Source of the DNA: Synaphobranchus kaupii
Taxonomy: Eukaryota > Chordata > Actinopteri > Anguilliformes > Synaphobranchidae
Assembly (NCBI GenBank): GCA_029718625.1
Contig: CM056377.1
Span: 110,594,407 to 110,658,406 of the forward strand
DNA length: 64,000 nucleotides
Direction of reading: 5' to 3'
Part shown: positions 39,401 through 53,200 of the stretch, piece by piece
Layout of the letters: the number at the start of each line of letters is the position of its first letter
How positions within the stretch are numbered: the stretch's first letter is position 1
The notes under the pieces: model-generated
What the model saw: only the letters and a program-made list of their open reading frames with translations
Database searches by the model: none
What the model was told of the DNA's origin: nothing
Translations under genes and position numbers: made by a program

Positions 39401-41898
39401 TGAATGTCCACCTGGCCTACCTAGTTCAATGCAGGCCCAACTATAGGAATATTTCTGGCTATTTTTCTGACTCACTCTTAGTATGATCAAAAAGTGAAAA
39501 ACGCTTTTCATTGTATTCCATATATTCTTTATGACCTGGTGATTGAGAAAGCAATGACATAGAGCCGACTAAGTCGAGTCTATGCTGAAGGAGCAATTCG
39601 CATGCAAACACTACGGGTTAGATCCAGACACAAAAAAAAAATACTGGGTGTAGTTTGTGCTACTTATTCTAGGCTACAACAGCTGTGAACACTATACGTG
39701 CAACATTGACAACTGATTCACTAACATACTGTAGAAAATCTAATGACCGTGCAACCACACCCAAATAGTTTGCGAGCATATTTCACAAGTACAATAATAT
39801 GTCACTTTTTCAGTTGCAGAACATGACGTATTGGCTATCAAATCACCCTTAGTGGGATATTTTCTAAGCAAGGGCCATGCCAAGTTTAATCTTTTCTGCT
39901 TTATTGGTTTACATTTGAGGCTGCACCTCCTCTCAGTTGTCTGAGCGCAATTTATTTATTTTTTGGTTTTGCTGTCAAACATCTCCGAATACAGAAATAA
40001 AATAGAATATTTCCATGTTTTATTATACGTGCATATATTTATCCTAAACTGTGATGCAATAGCATGTTTGCTCACCTTAAGGTAAAACTGCAGTTCAGCT
40101 CTGTTCAATTCTTCTGCAATCATTTTCTGTACATTTCAGCTTTTTCAGTTTGACGTGACATTTTGCAGTTCAGCATATATTGTCCTCTTTTTATAGCTGG
40201 CGTACATAGCCTATCAATTTGGAGACATTGATTATTAGACATTGACATTATGCCACAAAACAAGCTCATTGGCTTTTCTGGCTTTACGTGGACAATTTTG
40301 CATGTATGATATACTGCACATGCTGGGATAAAAGGCTTTGCATTTCATTTGAATTCATCTTAATTTTCTGGGTATTGAATTTACGCCAGATCTCTTCACA
40401 TTCACTCCACAGCAGCCTGTGTTACCAAATATAAGAATGAACACCGTACTCTTACAATCCATTTGCTGCAAAATTGAGAAATAAAATGTTCATGTTAATG
40501 ATTAGATAAATCCTCCCCCATTGTTTTGCTGCATGCACAGTATTGTGTTTGGAGGTGACAGCCCTTTCCAGCACAAGCTCAACACGAGTTCAAAAAATGA
40601 AACGGAGATTGTGTGAAACGCTTCACAAATTGAGATGAAAAATGGTCTTTTAGATATTAGCTCATACTTTGCATTTTTCATAAAATGAGCCCCATGTCCT
40701 GATATGAGATACATTGGATGCAAATGAGTGAATGTGATGCAAAAATAGTGCATCTAAAGAATACAAAACGGTAATTGCATGAATAAGTACATCTCAAATT
40801 ACTAATGATTTCAGTTGTAGAACATGTTCATTGGTCATTTTGGATATGTCTGTGAAGAAAAAACTTAGAGAAATAGATATGATCACTAATCTCAGAAATA
40901 GATATGATCACTAATCTCATTAAAAACTCCAGAAAACCATTCAGTAGTGTTAGCCTAGCAAAGGGAGGGTGAAAACAGGGGTGCAAATAATTTTGACATC
41001 TCTTTTTTTGGGGGGAAAAATATTACTTGGTACAAACAAGTCCTCTAAACAATTCCAATACTACAAAAATAATATACTTTTCCAATTTATTTGGGAATAC
41101 AATACATCTCATTACTTGTTTTGGTTATTTTATATCACCTAGTTTTGGTCATCTCAATCAAGGGTGCAAATAATAGTGGACATGCGTGATAAAACCAATG
41201 ATGTGCATTGTAATTCAAAAGATTCCTCCTTCACCTAATATCGGATCTTTGCTTTTGCTGCACAGGATTGCACTGCTAGTGCTGTACCAGAGGCCTCATG
41301 TTTTCCCTTGGTGATTTGTGAATGCTTTATGCTATAAGGGAATAGATGCATTGCTCACCTCTTGCCGAGCGTGATTGGAAAGCATGCAATAAAAAGCATG
41401 AATCTTTTTTTTATTTTTCACATTAATGGTGATGGATGCATTTTTTATTAAAAAAAAAAATACATTTTGATTGTAGCTATTGCAAGATAAATATTACAGG
41501 ATAAATATCCCATGCTTTTAATTTTTTCAAATGGTTACCTTTTTATCATGAGATAGCGAGATCTGCATTACAATGGTATGCCAAAAAGGTTTAGAGTAAA
41601 ACAGTGATGCTAAGCAGTTACTGGTGTACCAGATCCTTCTCAACTGTTATAACAAACCTCAAATAGATAAGGTGGTTAACAACATGAGAGAGACAGAGTT
41701 GGGGTAAAATGAGAGATGGCATGATCTGAATATGGGAGGGAAAGGTGTTTGAGCTCAGTTCATAATGGGTAGTACAACACTTTGTAACAGGCAAAGACTA
41801 TGGCAGGAAACAAAAGGGGTCATAAGGAAGGATAGCCCCATGAAGCCATGAGGGTGATCTGAGATTGTTCTGACCTGTTTAACTGATAAACAAGACAG
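36471..41898. other. Mostly gene-free stretch
   Basis: Besides the fragment at 37463 and a (TTTA)n run at about 38789-38811, a 25-bp tandem duplication (AGAAATAGATATGATCACTA...) lies at about 40870-40919. GGGTGCAAATAATTTTGACA at about 40980 and AGGGTGCAAATAATAGTGGA at 41161 look like a decayed Tc1 end pair. No gene was recognised. Confidence 0.45.
37463..37640 (+). repeat. Fragment of a dispersed fish repeat
   Basis: TACATTTATTTGGCAGGCGC and TTTATCCAAGGCGACGTACG resemble the TGGCAGACGCTTTTATCCAAAGCGAC motif that begins many fish repeats (quoted from general knowledge in parts). The right limit is unclear. Confidence 0.45.
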
Positions 41899-43177
41899 AG
41901 TACTCAAGTGACTACGTCACACTGGTTTCGGAAGTAAATTCCCCATTCATTTAGAACGTAGACATTAACTAAAACATACTTTTAAACCATTTCTAGTGAC
42001 TATGTCTTACCGTCAATTTCCTGGATTGTTCAATATAACGTATAGCGTCTGGACCAGCTTCGAGTATATTTTACGTTTTAGTATTTTTTGTGAATATACC
42101 AGCGCTGGCACTGTTTAAAAACTCAACTTCCCATAATTCCCTCCGGATGAGCAGCATTGTCTCCAAGCGTTGTCATATAGCCTAACGTTAGCCAGCAGTA
42201 GAACACAGCTCAATTTTTAAACACATTTTTCTAACGTTAGCTAGCTAGCTTAAGGACTAAAAGCTAGAATTGCTTTATGTGGTTAACTGTAGCATAGTTT
42301 TTGACCGGGTCAGGTGGTTTTCTCAACTTAGGGAAGCTAACGAGGTATGTCACAGGCCGACAACACGGCTTCCTACAACACCTTTACTGTTGTAACCGAG
42401 AAACAGGGTACCGGAAATGCCACTATCTTAACAGTTCGGGCATGAGCCCGAGTTACGTGAACTCCTGTGAGGTTATGTTTAGGGGTTGTGGGTGGGGTAT
42501 GGGAATCACAAACTCACAAAAACCAGGGGGTCTTTGAATTCGACATATATCTTGGTTATGATTTTGTAGTACATTCCGGTTCGTGTGCTCCCTTCGAACC
42601 ACGTCTTTACCCAGAGGTGTGAGCATGGACGCCTGGCCAATCCTAGCGCTTGAATGGTATGCAGGGCGTGTCTTGCCAAGAAAAGCAGTGGGACGCGTGA
42701 CGTCATATCCTACTACCCTCACACGTGATGTTTTCGGCCTATCACAGCCCTAGCTTATGCATACTAATGAGATACCATTCTGCTGTTGTAACCGAGAAAC
42801 ACGGTACCAGACATAGCTCAAGCTAACGGTCTTCAGAGGCAGCAGAGCCAAAAATGTCCAGACAAGATGATGATATCTGATTGGACGAGAACCACCCGTG
42901 CGTTGCAGTACTGGATATGTAGTCCATTAAAGTGGACTACAAGTCAAACTACAATCATTAATCCATTACTTTAAAAAATAAAAATTGGAACATGCGATAT
43001 ATGGTCTACTCTATATCCTTATACCACACAGGCTAATCCAGGAACATTTCAGCTCATTCTATTAATCAGATTTCAAGAAATAGTCGATAGTCTCCGAAGC
43101 CCATTCTATCTATCGGGAATTTACTTCCGAAATCAGACTCCGCCCACGTCTGACGTACTCACTTGAGTACTCAAAAG
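41899..43177. mobile_element. Non-autonomous DNA transposon with long inverted ends
   Basis: Left end GAGTACTCAAGTGACTACGTCA followed by TTTCGGAAGTAAATTCCCC; right end is the inverse, with GGGAATTTACTTCCGAAATC and TGACGTACTCACTTGAGTAC. The palindrome GAGTACTC at both outer ends may be an 8-bp target duplication or the start of the inverted repeat. Inside, TGTTGTAACCGAGAAACA recurs at about 42390 and 42785 with similar continuations. CpG is high compared with the flanks. Overlapping frames of 66-89 codons have no transposase motif. Superfamily not determined. Confidence 0.7.
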
Positions 43178-46100
43178 TTCACAAGTTCAGTTACAGTTTT
43201 TGTGATCTTTAGAACAAGAAAAAATATCCAGCCATTTACCATAGTTGATCACATCAGAACCAAACAAACAAAAAATTAATAAATGCATATAACCTTTTCA
43301 AAACAAGAGACTGAGATCTATAGAGATCTATAGATGAATAGTTTGTTGTAAGAACATATTGATTTTGCCCTGCCTTGTTTTCCTCCAGGGTCTGTTTTTA
43401 CTTTTATTGAAGAAAGGTATTTCTGTTGGGGAAAAAAACTCATGAATACAAATTTCTGTGGGAAGACAATGTGTCATGAGGACGAGAGTGATAAGTGCCC
43501 TGTACTCTGAGGTTAACATCAGGAAAGAATAATGGGTATGGTGAATGACAAACAAGCTGGCATTAACAAGGCCCCCCCAGGGAAGGTTGGGCAAGCTCAG
43601 ATCCAATGTCAATCAGGACGCACTCAGAGAAAATATATATATATTTTTTAAATAACAGGACATACGTTTTGGCAGGATCATGAAACTAAACTTGAATTGC
43701 AGCATTTAAAAAAAATCCTTGAAAGAGTGTGAAGCTTGGTATATATACGTACCTACACATGTTCACATTAGCTTGATGACAAGTAACACGGCACATTATG
43801 ACAAAGGACTGTGTGCATACTGTGGCGCTAACATAAAGCGCTGCATTGCACTGCCAATGCCATGAATTATCATCACTTCATAAATGAGCAGTGTTTAAAA
43901 ATAAATCCCCAGAAGAGAGATATGATGAGACCTCTGCTAGTCTCCTTAATCTATCCAGGGTAAAGTGTATATAAATGACATAGTCAACAGTAAATGATGT
44001 TGACACCGGTAACGGTGCCCATCTAACAATGCAGGGGAGTGCAGAGTGTTTGTGAGGAAACGGTTTCCATGATCAGATACAGATACAGAGGCAATGCTAG
44101 CTGCCACAGTGCACCTGTTGCTAAGTAGTTTTATTCTATGTTTGTCAAGCGCAGCAATTTCTCTTTGTCCTAGATGTTGAAATATTAAAATTTTATCTGG
44201 AAAGATTATTGGAAAATAGGGTTCAGAAGTACAAATCACAGTCATGTTTTATGTGCCAGAGTGTGGCAGGACATGAGAAGGTCTCAGCATTGCCTAAAGT
44301 TGCAGAGCATCTGTTCAATTAAGTGTCTTCCATCAACACACTTTATTACTCATACAATAGCACAAGCAATACATGTCTGCGGATATTATGGCCTTTTTGA
44401 CATTGGACCAGATGGTACGGACACATAGTTGTGATGGTGGATAAGCAAAGCACATTACAAAGTGAGGCATCTAGAGCCTGGTCTAATTTGCTCACTTCAG
44501 CTAACATCACACCTTTACCCTTAGGCATTTGAGAATAGTGTGCTTCTGCTGTGATCCTGGTAATAATGGCTTATAGTATGTTACACTGCACAAGGAAGGG
44601 AATTGAAAAGACAGCACATAGAAAGGTTGATGTTCCAAAAGACATTACTCTGTGCTTCCTGTGGGGCAGGTGTTGGGTTTGTGTGTGATCATGTGTGAGG
44701 CAAGCCAATAAAGAACAGCTATGTGTTCCCCTGTGTTGAATTGATCCTATTAAAATATGATGAGGTCTTCTGCAAATGGTACGGATGTGCCAGACATAGA
44801 GAATTAGTGAACCAATTCTGCTAGCAATAAGTGATACACTGATCTCAAAGTGCTCTGCCAAAGCCTCTTACAGGAAGCAAGATTTGTACTGCGTCCAGCC
44901 TCAATATAAATGGCATGTGTTTGCTGGGGAAAACAGAGACTGAACTAGAGGAAAAATATAAATAGCAATATGGCCACTAATTAATTTACTGGCAGGGACC
45001 CCTCTTGAGGGAGAAATTTAAAAAAAGCCACATTGACTAAATTAATTCATACTAAGGGCTTTAGTTCAAAGGTACACATTTTTGCTTTTCATATTTGTTA
45101 AAATTAACAAATATGGTGATGCTTACGTGGATATCCAAGACAAATTCCATTTGATTGTAAATCAAAGATTCTGTTCTGTTATCACATTAACATAATTTTA
45201 TCCTGCAACCTTCTGATCAAAGTGCACTTTCCTTTCCTCTATCTACACTGCTGTACAAAACACAGAGCAATGAAAATGGCACTGAATGCTAATCAGATGT
45301 ACTTACTTGTGTGTCAGAGTTTGACTGCCATACAATTTATTGCTTTGATTATACCAGATTTCCTCCGATTGTCAGCCTCCGCTTGTGTTTTGTCCTTATA
45401 AGCACATGATAAGCAGTGATGTGAATTCTATGAACAAGTGGTGACTGTATCACATTTATTCAGATTTTCTTTCAAAACAATACATTTGGGTCTAAAAACT
45501 TCCATGGAGCAATAAGACTTATTGTTGCCGTTATTTATTCAATCTGTAGAGGGGGTTGGTTTTGCATATCATTTCCATTGCTTCAGAATGTAAACCACTC
45601 CGTTTCCCTTTTGGCTTTTTCCGTTCACAAAGTTTATTTGTTAAACCATCACAATGATTACAATTTTTTGAAGCATTATAAACCAGGGGAATAATGGATA
45701 ATAGTAGACTGTGAACAATGGCTAATATGAGACGTGAGTGTGAGTGGTGTTCCACAGGAAACAGGAGAGTTCATTGGTCGGGGGAACTGTTTTCACACAC
45801 TTAATGCACACAGCCGCAAGTACTGATGTGCAAAGTATTGACACTCCAGGGTCCAAGTGTTTTCCACGGTGATGGCTGCTTGGTAACATCCCACGGCCTT
45901 CTTTATTATTTATGTATATGGACTGCAATGAAAGACAGGGTCGTATGGAAATGGTATTCAAAGTCCAGCTATTACCTGCATTGTAAGGGTGGGAGGAGTT
46001 CAATACATCGTATTGTGATTTTATCTTTCAATTAATTGCTGCAGCTAGCTTGATCTGAACGGACTTACCTTCATCTCCCATAAGGTGCCCATGAGAAGGA

Positions 46101-48645
46101 ATTGTTGAATGTTGAATATGACAAAGGCTATCCCGTGGAGACAATTCAACCTACCGAGGAAGGAATTCAGAGGGTATCCATGGGCTATTTAAACGTAAAG
46201 TTCGGCCAAGGTTTCTCCTCGGAAGATCAGATATTACTTTTCATTGAGCTACAGTAATTTACTTTGAAAAAAGTTAATACCGTTATTTGTGTGCTTTAAT
46301 TCAAACCATATTATTTGCATAGATATATTTTAGATGGACTTTTACGCCTTTATATGTGCACTGATATTGCACTGGATGGTCAGTCCCCTTAAAGAGGTTG
46401 TCTGTCTGGGTCTGATTAATGATCAAGATTATCGCAGATCCTTTTGTGCACACTTACATCAGCAGCATGGGGTTCATTACGTAAACAGGAAAAAAAACGA
46501 CCAAAGGCATACTACATGAAAAAAAAAAAGTTCCTTTGATTTTGGTCCCTTTTGTATAAGCAGGTCAGGATGCACCACCCTGAATCTAGAAGCTGTATGT
46601 GGCCTCAAAATAAAGGGCAGAGTTTTCCTTCAACAACACACAAGATAACAACTAAATAATCTCCAAAGGGTTACACAGATTGGGTTAAACAGATTAATAC
46701 TCAATTTTTCAAAGGATGGGAGCTGAACTTTGTTTTGAGTGGTGACCTGAAAGGAAGGTTTTATTCACTTCATAACTTGTTGAAATCGAAGGGAAAAAAT
46801 GTCTTCTCATAATTCCTATCTCATCACCTAAGACAACATTCAAAAAGCTACTGCTTGGATTCTACACAAACTGCAGTTTTTAAAAAGAATAATTAGTACA
46901 AAGAACTATACAGCTCTTCCCTCCTGCTAACACATGCAGTTTCTTTTGAACAACAGTAAATCTTTCAGTAGCTTCTGAAAAGTCAATTTTACTGCTGCTG
47001 AGGCGGCATTTCTCAAAATCCCTCCGGCATTTTATGTCAGTGATTCTGGTTCTCGCAACGAAATTAGCCATCGGAAATTGCAGCAGTTCATTACAAAATC
47101 CATATAAACGAGTCCAGCTGCTGCATGGTTCCAATATTTTTTCAAAATAAAATAAAATAAACACTGTTATGATGCAACTCCTCAATTTAATTCTGATCCA
47201 GGCTTTGGAAACCCTTCTCCAGTCTGGACAGCTTGTCTCCGCAGAATATTTGCAGCTTGTGTTAATTGTTTGCTATGCTGAGCCTGGCCAGATGAAGCAG
47301 TACCTTTGTGCATGGCTGGAGGGTGGGGAAGGAGGTCCTGTTTGGGTCGAGACCATGTTTGTGTGGGAAAGGGGAAGGCCTTCCCTGGGACAATGAGACC
47401 CTGAATCTGGGGTTTAAGTGCTGGGATCACCGAGAGAAGCTCTACAGTGAGAAGAGGGGGGAGTCCAATGACTGCAAGGTTCACCTAGGGAGGGGAAGAG
47501 AGTCCTCACCATGACATTGGCCTGTTTGAGAAAGAAAGGGGCTATTTTCTCAGCTCCCCACATATGCCTAAATAAACACACACAGAAACCCACGCGTAAT
47601 AAATTCCTTCAGGCAGTAACATCCTTTTTTATTCATGTCCTTTACATACGAAATAAAGCCTGGCTGATGGGAGGACTGACACGCAATGGAGCCGCAGCAG
47701 CATTGCTGTTGGTGGCTTAGTCATAACAATAAAGAGCAGTGAAGTATGGCACTCTGCACAGTTCCTGTAGCTCTCCTGGTAAAATCATAGCCAGCCCATT
47801 TCCTTTAATTCTTCGCCTGCTCTGGGAAAAGACCGTTACATCCTTCCTGCAGTTTGGCTCTTAGCATTGGTGGCTTGGAGGAGTCATCCGTAAGGGCGTG
47901 CGGCAAGACATTTCTTCAGAATGTACCATTGTCTTTTGTGTGTTTCTTTAAGCCCATTTACAATGTGGAGTTGTTTCTTGTCACATAAATAATGCCCCTT
48001 TTCTAATAGTTTTCATCGCAATAACACTTTCCCACTGCATAGCATTCAGGCTCTGGACATTCAAAGTGATTTTGCGGCAGCTTTAATGGGTTTAGTTTCT
48101 CAAATTCACAATTAAATGGATACGCATCATTCTCCATTTGATTCAGAGATTTGTTTTGGTTTTGAGACTGGAGCACTGTCTTGGCTAGGATTTACATCAA
48201 TTACACTTTTTTTTTGGCATTTTTTCAAAAAGGACAGAACATCCCTTACCATATTATCACCTCTAGGTGAATACATTCTTCCTTTCCTCTGTGAAACAAG
48301 ATCAACAACCAGTGTGAAAGCCTTGTTTAGGTTTTTCTCACTGTTGAACAAAACCGGTGGCAAAAATGCTCCTTTTGAATAGGTGTCTAATGTCTCTATG
48401 TCTCCTGTGTGGAAGGACCATCAACAGCATTTAGCTGAGTTTTAATTTTAGTTTTGTCTCACAGACTGCTTGAACACCCCCTCCCTTTCTCTCTATCTCT
48501 CCTTCCATTGTTCGATAAATTGTTTGGTTCCACCCCTGAACCCCCACCCCTCACACATCCTGACAGTTGTATTAGTAGTATGAATAGAGGTCATCGAATC
48601 TTTTTGATAAATGTATAAATGCAATGGGAAAATATCTCCTTCATA
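43178..48645. other. Gene-free stretch
   Basis: Unique-looking AT-rich DNA. Frames such as 44571-44861 (minus) and 47182-47514 (both strands) are about 70-100 codons with no domain I recognise. Confidence 0.5.
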
Positions 48646-48649
48646 TTAC

Positions 48650-48868
48650 ACTTTAGCCAGGTTCCTTCCGAGATTTCTTCCCATTGGGGAGTTTTGTTCT
48701 CGCCACTGTTGAGTGTATTTCTTCCCACCGGGGAGTTTTTATCTCGTGTTGCTGGTTGGGGGTTCAGGCCTGGTTTTTGCCCAATTTTACTTCTGTTTCT
48801 CTGTATAGCGTCTTTGTGACAGTTCTCTGTAAAAAGCGCTATACAAATAAAATTTAATTGAACTGAAC
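48650..48868 (+). mobile_element. LINE/SINE 3' tail, copy 2
   Basis: GAGATTTCTTCCCATTGGGG, GCTGGTTGGGGGTTCAGGCC and GTAAAAAGCGCTATACAAAT occur in the same order and orientation as at 15660-15935, ending in a degenerate ATTGA/ACTGA tail. Confidence 0.75.
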
Positions 48869-49994
48869 TTTCAGCTTGCTTTTTAGCATATGTACCTCAC
48901 CAATAATCTATAGCCTATATGCAATACTTTTAATATGCAGATTTAAAACAGTGAGAATTACAAGAACAATTACAGCAATTTTAAGAAGAATCTCTGCAAT
49001 TATCTGTACACAACTTGCCCCCATTTCTTCCAGAAACAATTATGTATTGTATTCAGAACACACAGTGCTGAGGGCCTGGATTTAGAAAACCGACACAGTG
49101 CTAACTTTGACTAATATTCAATGAAGTGACTAATTCTAAGACTCGTTTAATTAAAACATTAAATAGCAGTACAGTACATGAGTCAATGATTATTAATACA
49201 GAGTCAACATCTGGTGGCACAATATTTCAAAACTGGTCCAATGTTTGAGACTGGTCCTCTCATCTTACTGCGTCCCACCTGAATTATTAAACAGAATTAA
49301 ATAAAAGTCAGCTTCAACAGAAACCATGTTGAATTTTCACAATGTACACAGTGCAATTAGTGACAATATTCACTCATAGTGGGGGACAACAATGAAATAA
49401 TAGTTCCATGTGTGCATGTTGCAGGTAGCCACACAAAGACAACACAGTCATTTGGCCACAGTGGGAACGCTGCACCACACTACAGTTTTGCAGACGCAAA
49501 TGCATGATTGAGCTGCTCTCTCTCCTGAAAAGGGCGCCCGGCTGGTGAAGAAATGAACTGGTATTCATTACAGTAGATGGCACTGTCCATTTCAGGTCTC
49601 ATGGTCTATAGTCTCAGTTCTCCCTCCAAGATAACCTCACTGAGAGTATATTGAGTCTCTTCAATAACCAAAATAGTTAATGAAATGATACAGTTACTTG
49701 TCTGGCGGTCGAGACAGTCACAGTTCACGTAAGCGAATGGGTCTCTGGTTAGCTGTTATGTTCATAAAAGTACATTTTGTCTCGAGCCAAGCCATTGGAA
49801 AGCTGTGGGCTTTCTTCAAAAGGTTTTGGAGGGCGATTTCCTTTTTGGTCCCTTTTAGTCCCCACCCTGTGTTGAAATGCACAAGAACGAAGGAAACAAT
49901 GAATTGCTCTGTGCTGTGACATCACTTCCTGGAGGAGGGGGGAGTGGCAGGACAGAGCAGAGGCGTGTGGGCCCATACATTGGGTCCACAAAAG
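48869..49994. other. RAMP3 3' flank / probable 3' UTR
   Basis: The part adjacent to the stop codon is probably 3' UTR on the minus strand, but its limit is not visible. No other gene was recognised. Confidence 0.4.
49146..49151 (-). terminator. Possible RAMP3 poly(A) signal (ATTAAA)
   Basis: On the minus strand ATTAAA occurs about 845 nt past the RAMP3 stop, a reasonable 3' UTR length. No AATAAA closer to the stop was noticed. Weak evidence, because the hexamer is common in AT-rich DNA. Confidence 0.2.
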
Positions 49995-50250
49995 CTAGGC
50001 CAGGATGTCGCTGCGCTTGCTGCACCACACGACCAGTGCGATCATGGCCAAGGTGAGGACGACCGGGATGAGGATGAGGATGGTTAGAGTGTCATCTGGA
50101 GGGTCCACCCAGATGACGCTGTCCATGGTGCAATTTGAGAAGAATTGTTTGTGGATTTGGATGATGTAGCTTTCCACTAGTGGGTTGGGCCAGTAGCAGC
50201 CTATGTGCACTGCATTGTCCTCCGTGCAGGTTGAGAATAAGTTGTATTCC
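49995..50250 (-). CDS. ramp3: RAMP3 terminal coding exon
   Basis: Acceptor CTTTCATAG lies just upstream on the minus strand. The first base completes an AG|G arginine codon with the preceding exon. The exon encodes 84 further residues and ends at TAG (49995-49997). It holds three of the six conserved cysteines, the NCT glycosylation site, the conserved DPPDD stretch, a transmembrane helix of about 20 residues and a 9-residue cytoplasmic tail. Human RAMP3 ends in DTLL, a class I PDZ ligand; this one ends in DILA. The open frame continues upstream of the acceptor by chance only. Confidence 0.93.
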
Positions 50251-53200
50251 CTATGAAAGAGCAAACAAAAGATATAGCTCTCAATGAAACAATGCATGTT
50301 TAGTATAACATGGCATATTATTATTATCTGCATAAGATACTTTTTTCCTTAATTGGGCAGTTCATGACTTTCTGAACTACCCCGTTCAATTGGCCGAGAC
50401 CGTTTTTGGTGGGATGAAGCATATTTTATGAGCTCACTAGTTTCTGACAGCCTGTAGAGTTTATAATGACTGATATAAGGGCATTCAGCAGATTGTGGAT
50501 TAAAGCAAGAAAATACACTTCAAGTAACTCCAATGTAGCTTGTACAGCAAAGTTATGCCTTCGTAGGTTGTAACATACTGGGCTGCTTTAGGCATGTTAA
50601 TTCAGCATGGAATGGACTTAACTGCGGGAGTACATTTCCGTGTGCTTATTATGTTTCCACCTTATGATTCTGTTGAATTATATAACAAACTTCCACAAGT
50701 AAATAATCTCTTAGGGACTAGTGCTACCTTAGACTGAATCAGGATGTTCCTTCATTTTCTGTGTTGTCTCTATTCACTGTGAGGAGTGCTCATCCATAAT
50801 AGCTGTACCCCACAGGTTTGCATCAGGAAAGCCTCTGGCTATGGCTTAGAAATAAACAGAACAGGCTTTGTCCTCTTTTTTCCTCATAAATAGGGGTTAA
50901 GGTGCAGTAAAACCTCACTGATTATGTGAAACATTAAATACTGTTTTGTTTGTTTAGTTCTTGAGCTGCATATCCAGAGCTTTTCCTGCACACCACATTT
51001 GTAAAAAGTTTTAATTGGCTATTAACCGGAAGGTATATCACCCAGATGGTACAGATGTATTCTCCGACAGGGCCCAATCTTTTAACTGGCATTAATATCC
51101 ATTACCAAAGGCAAGAGTGTTTACTAAATACCATTTTCATTAATATAATTTTAAATGATAATATTTTCATTTTTGCTAAAAAGCCTTTTCAACAGCTCAG
51201 GTATGTCACATCTGGCAGTTGTTAGCCTCATAATAGCCGTAACAAAAATAAAGCAAATTAGACAAAAAAAGAAGTGAAGTGTACACTGTATGTTTCCATA
51301 TGACAGGATTGTCATTCCCTACAGAATGTTAGTTCTGTAGAAAGTTATGGTATAAACTCTCAGTATATACTTATACAAAGTGTTTGTCAGTGTTCAGTGT
51401 TGTCATTCTGGAACTAACCACATATTGAATGCAAGTATTCATTTATGATAAGGAAGAATATGCGCAGGCAGCATTGAAAAGTAACTATATCAAGGACGCA
51501 CATAGTACAGTTTCATGCTATGGTTCAATTTCCAATTTCAATAGGAATAATGGACTCTAGACCTTAATTTTAGTTTTGGACATTTCATAAATGGAGCCCC
51601 TTGGTTCAGTGCACAGTGTTTTGAGGCTTTCCAATGGCATGAAAAATCTAACAGTTGGCCCATGCATTTATGAATGCCAAAATGTGCACATTTCAGTCAT
51701 TATTTATATTGCACAACACATCCATTCCATAGGATAATGTGGCTGTTAAATGCATCAGCAGTCTTCATGAGGTCAGTTATTACTGGAAGAGAACTATGAT
51801 AGGCCTGAAATTAGAGTAGCCAGACAGAAATTAGGATTTGTTACATAATGCTAACGTGGCTAAAATCACTTTTGAATTCTTCAAAGGACTGCCAAATACA
51901 AACGTGTAAAGTTTATATTATTAAGAACTTCAACATAGCTGCAGAGTCATACTGGCACGGCAAGTTGCTTGAATTAACATTTCTATTGTTGAAATTGAGG
52001 CACACCATTCATTATTTTGTTTCGTCCATACAAGTGGACATGAATTATGCCTCACAGCAAGACATAATAATCATAATAATAATAACAATAAACAAAGTTT
52101 ACAAAGTGTTTCACAAAAAAGTAGGTTAAAAGAAGCAATTTAAAACAGAGAATGAAACTAACAACAGACACACAATGTACATAAGTCTATAGAAGTATAA
52201 AAGTAAAAATAAAAAAGGATGCAATAAATAGAAGGTAGGTTTCTTAAGCAGTGGCAGGACCACAGCATGCTTAAAGCAGGAAGGTAAAGGACCACTAAAC
52301 AGTGACCTGTTCACAATGGTAAGTATCGAAGCGCCAGCAGTAACCAATACCCCGTTAAGCAACCTTGTGGGAATAACATCAAGAGGGCATGTGGTAGATT
52401 TCATATGGGAAACCGTCTCTAACTCCATGAATTAAATTTGTTCAAAATGACTGAATACAGAAGTAGTTGAATAAGAAGAAGAATAAGAATAAACAATGAA
52501 CAGCTCTTGCTTTTCTACAATATGATCTCACACTCAAATCCTGGTGGCCTGGTCTCATACTCCAGCCCTTCAGGACTGGAGTATGAGACCCCTGAATGAA
52601 TGAATTGAGACCCCTGAATGAATGAATGAATAATGAGTGGTAGGCCTCTATAAAGGCATAATTAGTAGTAATTGCTTCATAATATTAATCTCAGAACAGT
52701 GCTTTCCCATTTATTTTTCATTATGAGACATTAGTCCAGGGATCTCACACTCAAATCCAGCCGCCGTGTCTGCTGGTTTTTGATGTCATCCTGCACTTAA
52801 GTGCTTAATTTAAGTCATTGACTGGCTGTACACCTTGTGTTCAAGGCCTAACTTGGCTGCTGATTGAAAGATAATCACAAAAACCAGCAGAGCCCTTCAG
52901 GACTGGAGTATGAGACCCCTGCAGAAACCAGCAGAGACTGTGGCCCTTCAGGACTGGAGTATGAGACCCCTGCAGAAACCAGCAGAGACTGCGGCCCTTC
53001 AGGACTGGAGTATGAGACCCCTGCAGAAACCAGCAGAGACTGTGGCCCTTCAGGACTGGAGTATGAGACCCCTGCAAAAACCAGCAGAGACTGCGGCCCT
53101 TCAGGACTGGAGTATGGGACCCCTGCAGAAACCAGCAGAGACTGCGGCCCTTCAGGACTGGAGTATGAGACCCCTGCAAAAACCAGCAGAGACTGCGGCC

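Noticed and set aside
42000..42900. CpG-rich block as a gene promoter or CpG island
   Set aside because: It lies wholly between the inverted ends of a DNA transposon.
44346..44861. Two minus frames considered as a transposase remnant
   Set aside because: No catalytic motif or terminal repeat could be found to support it.
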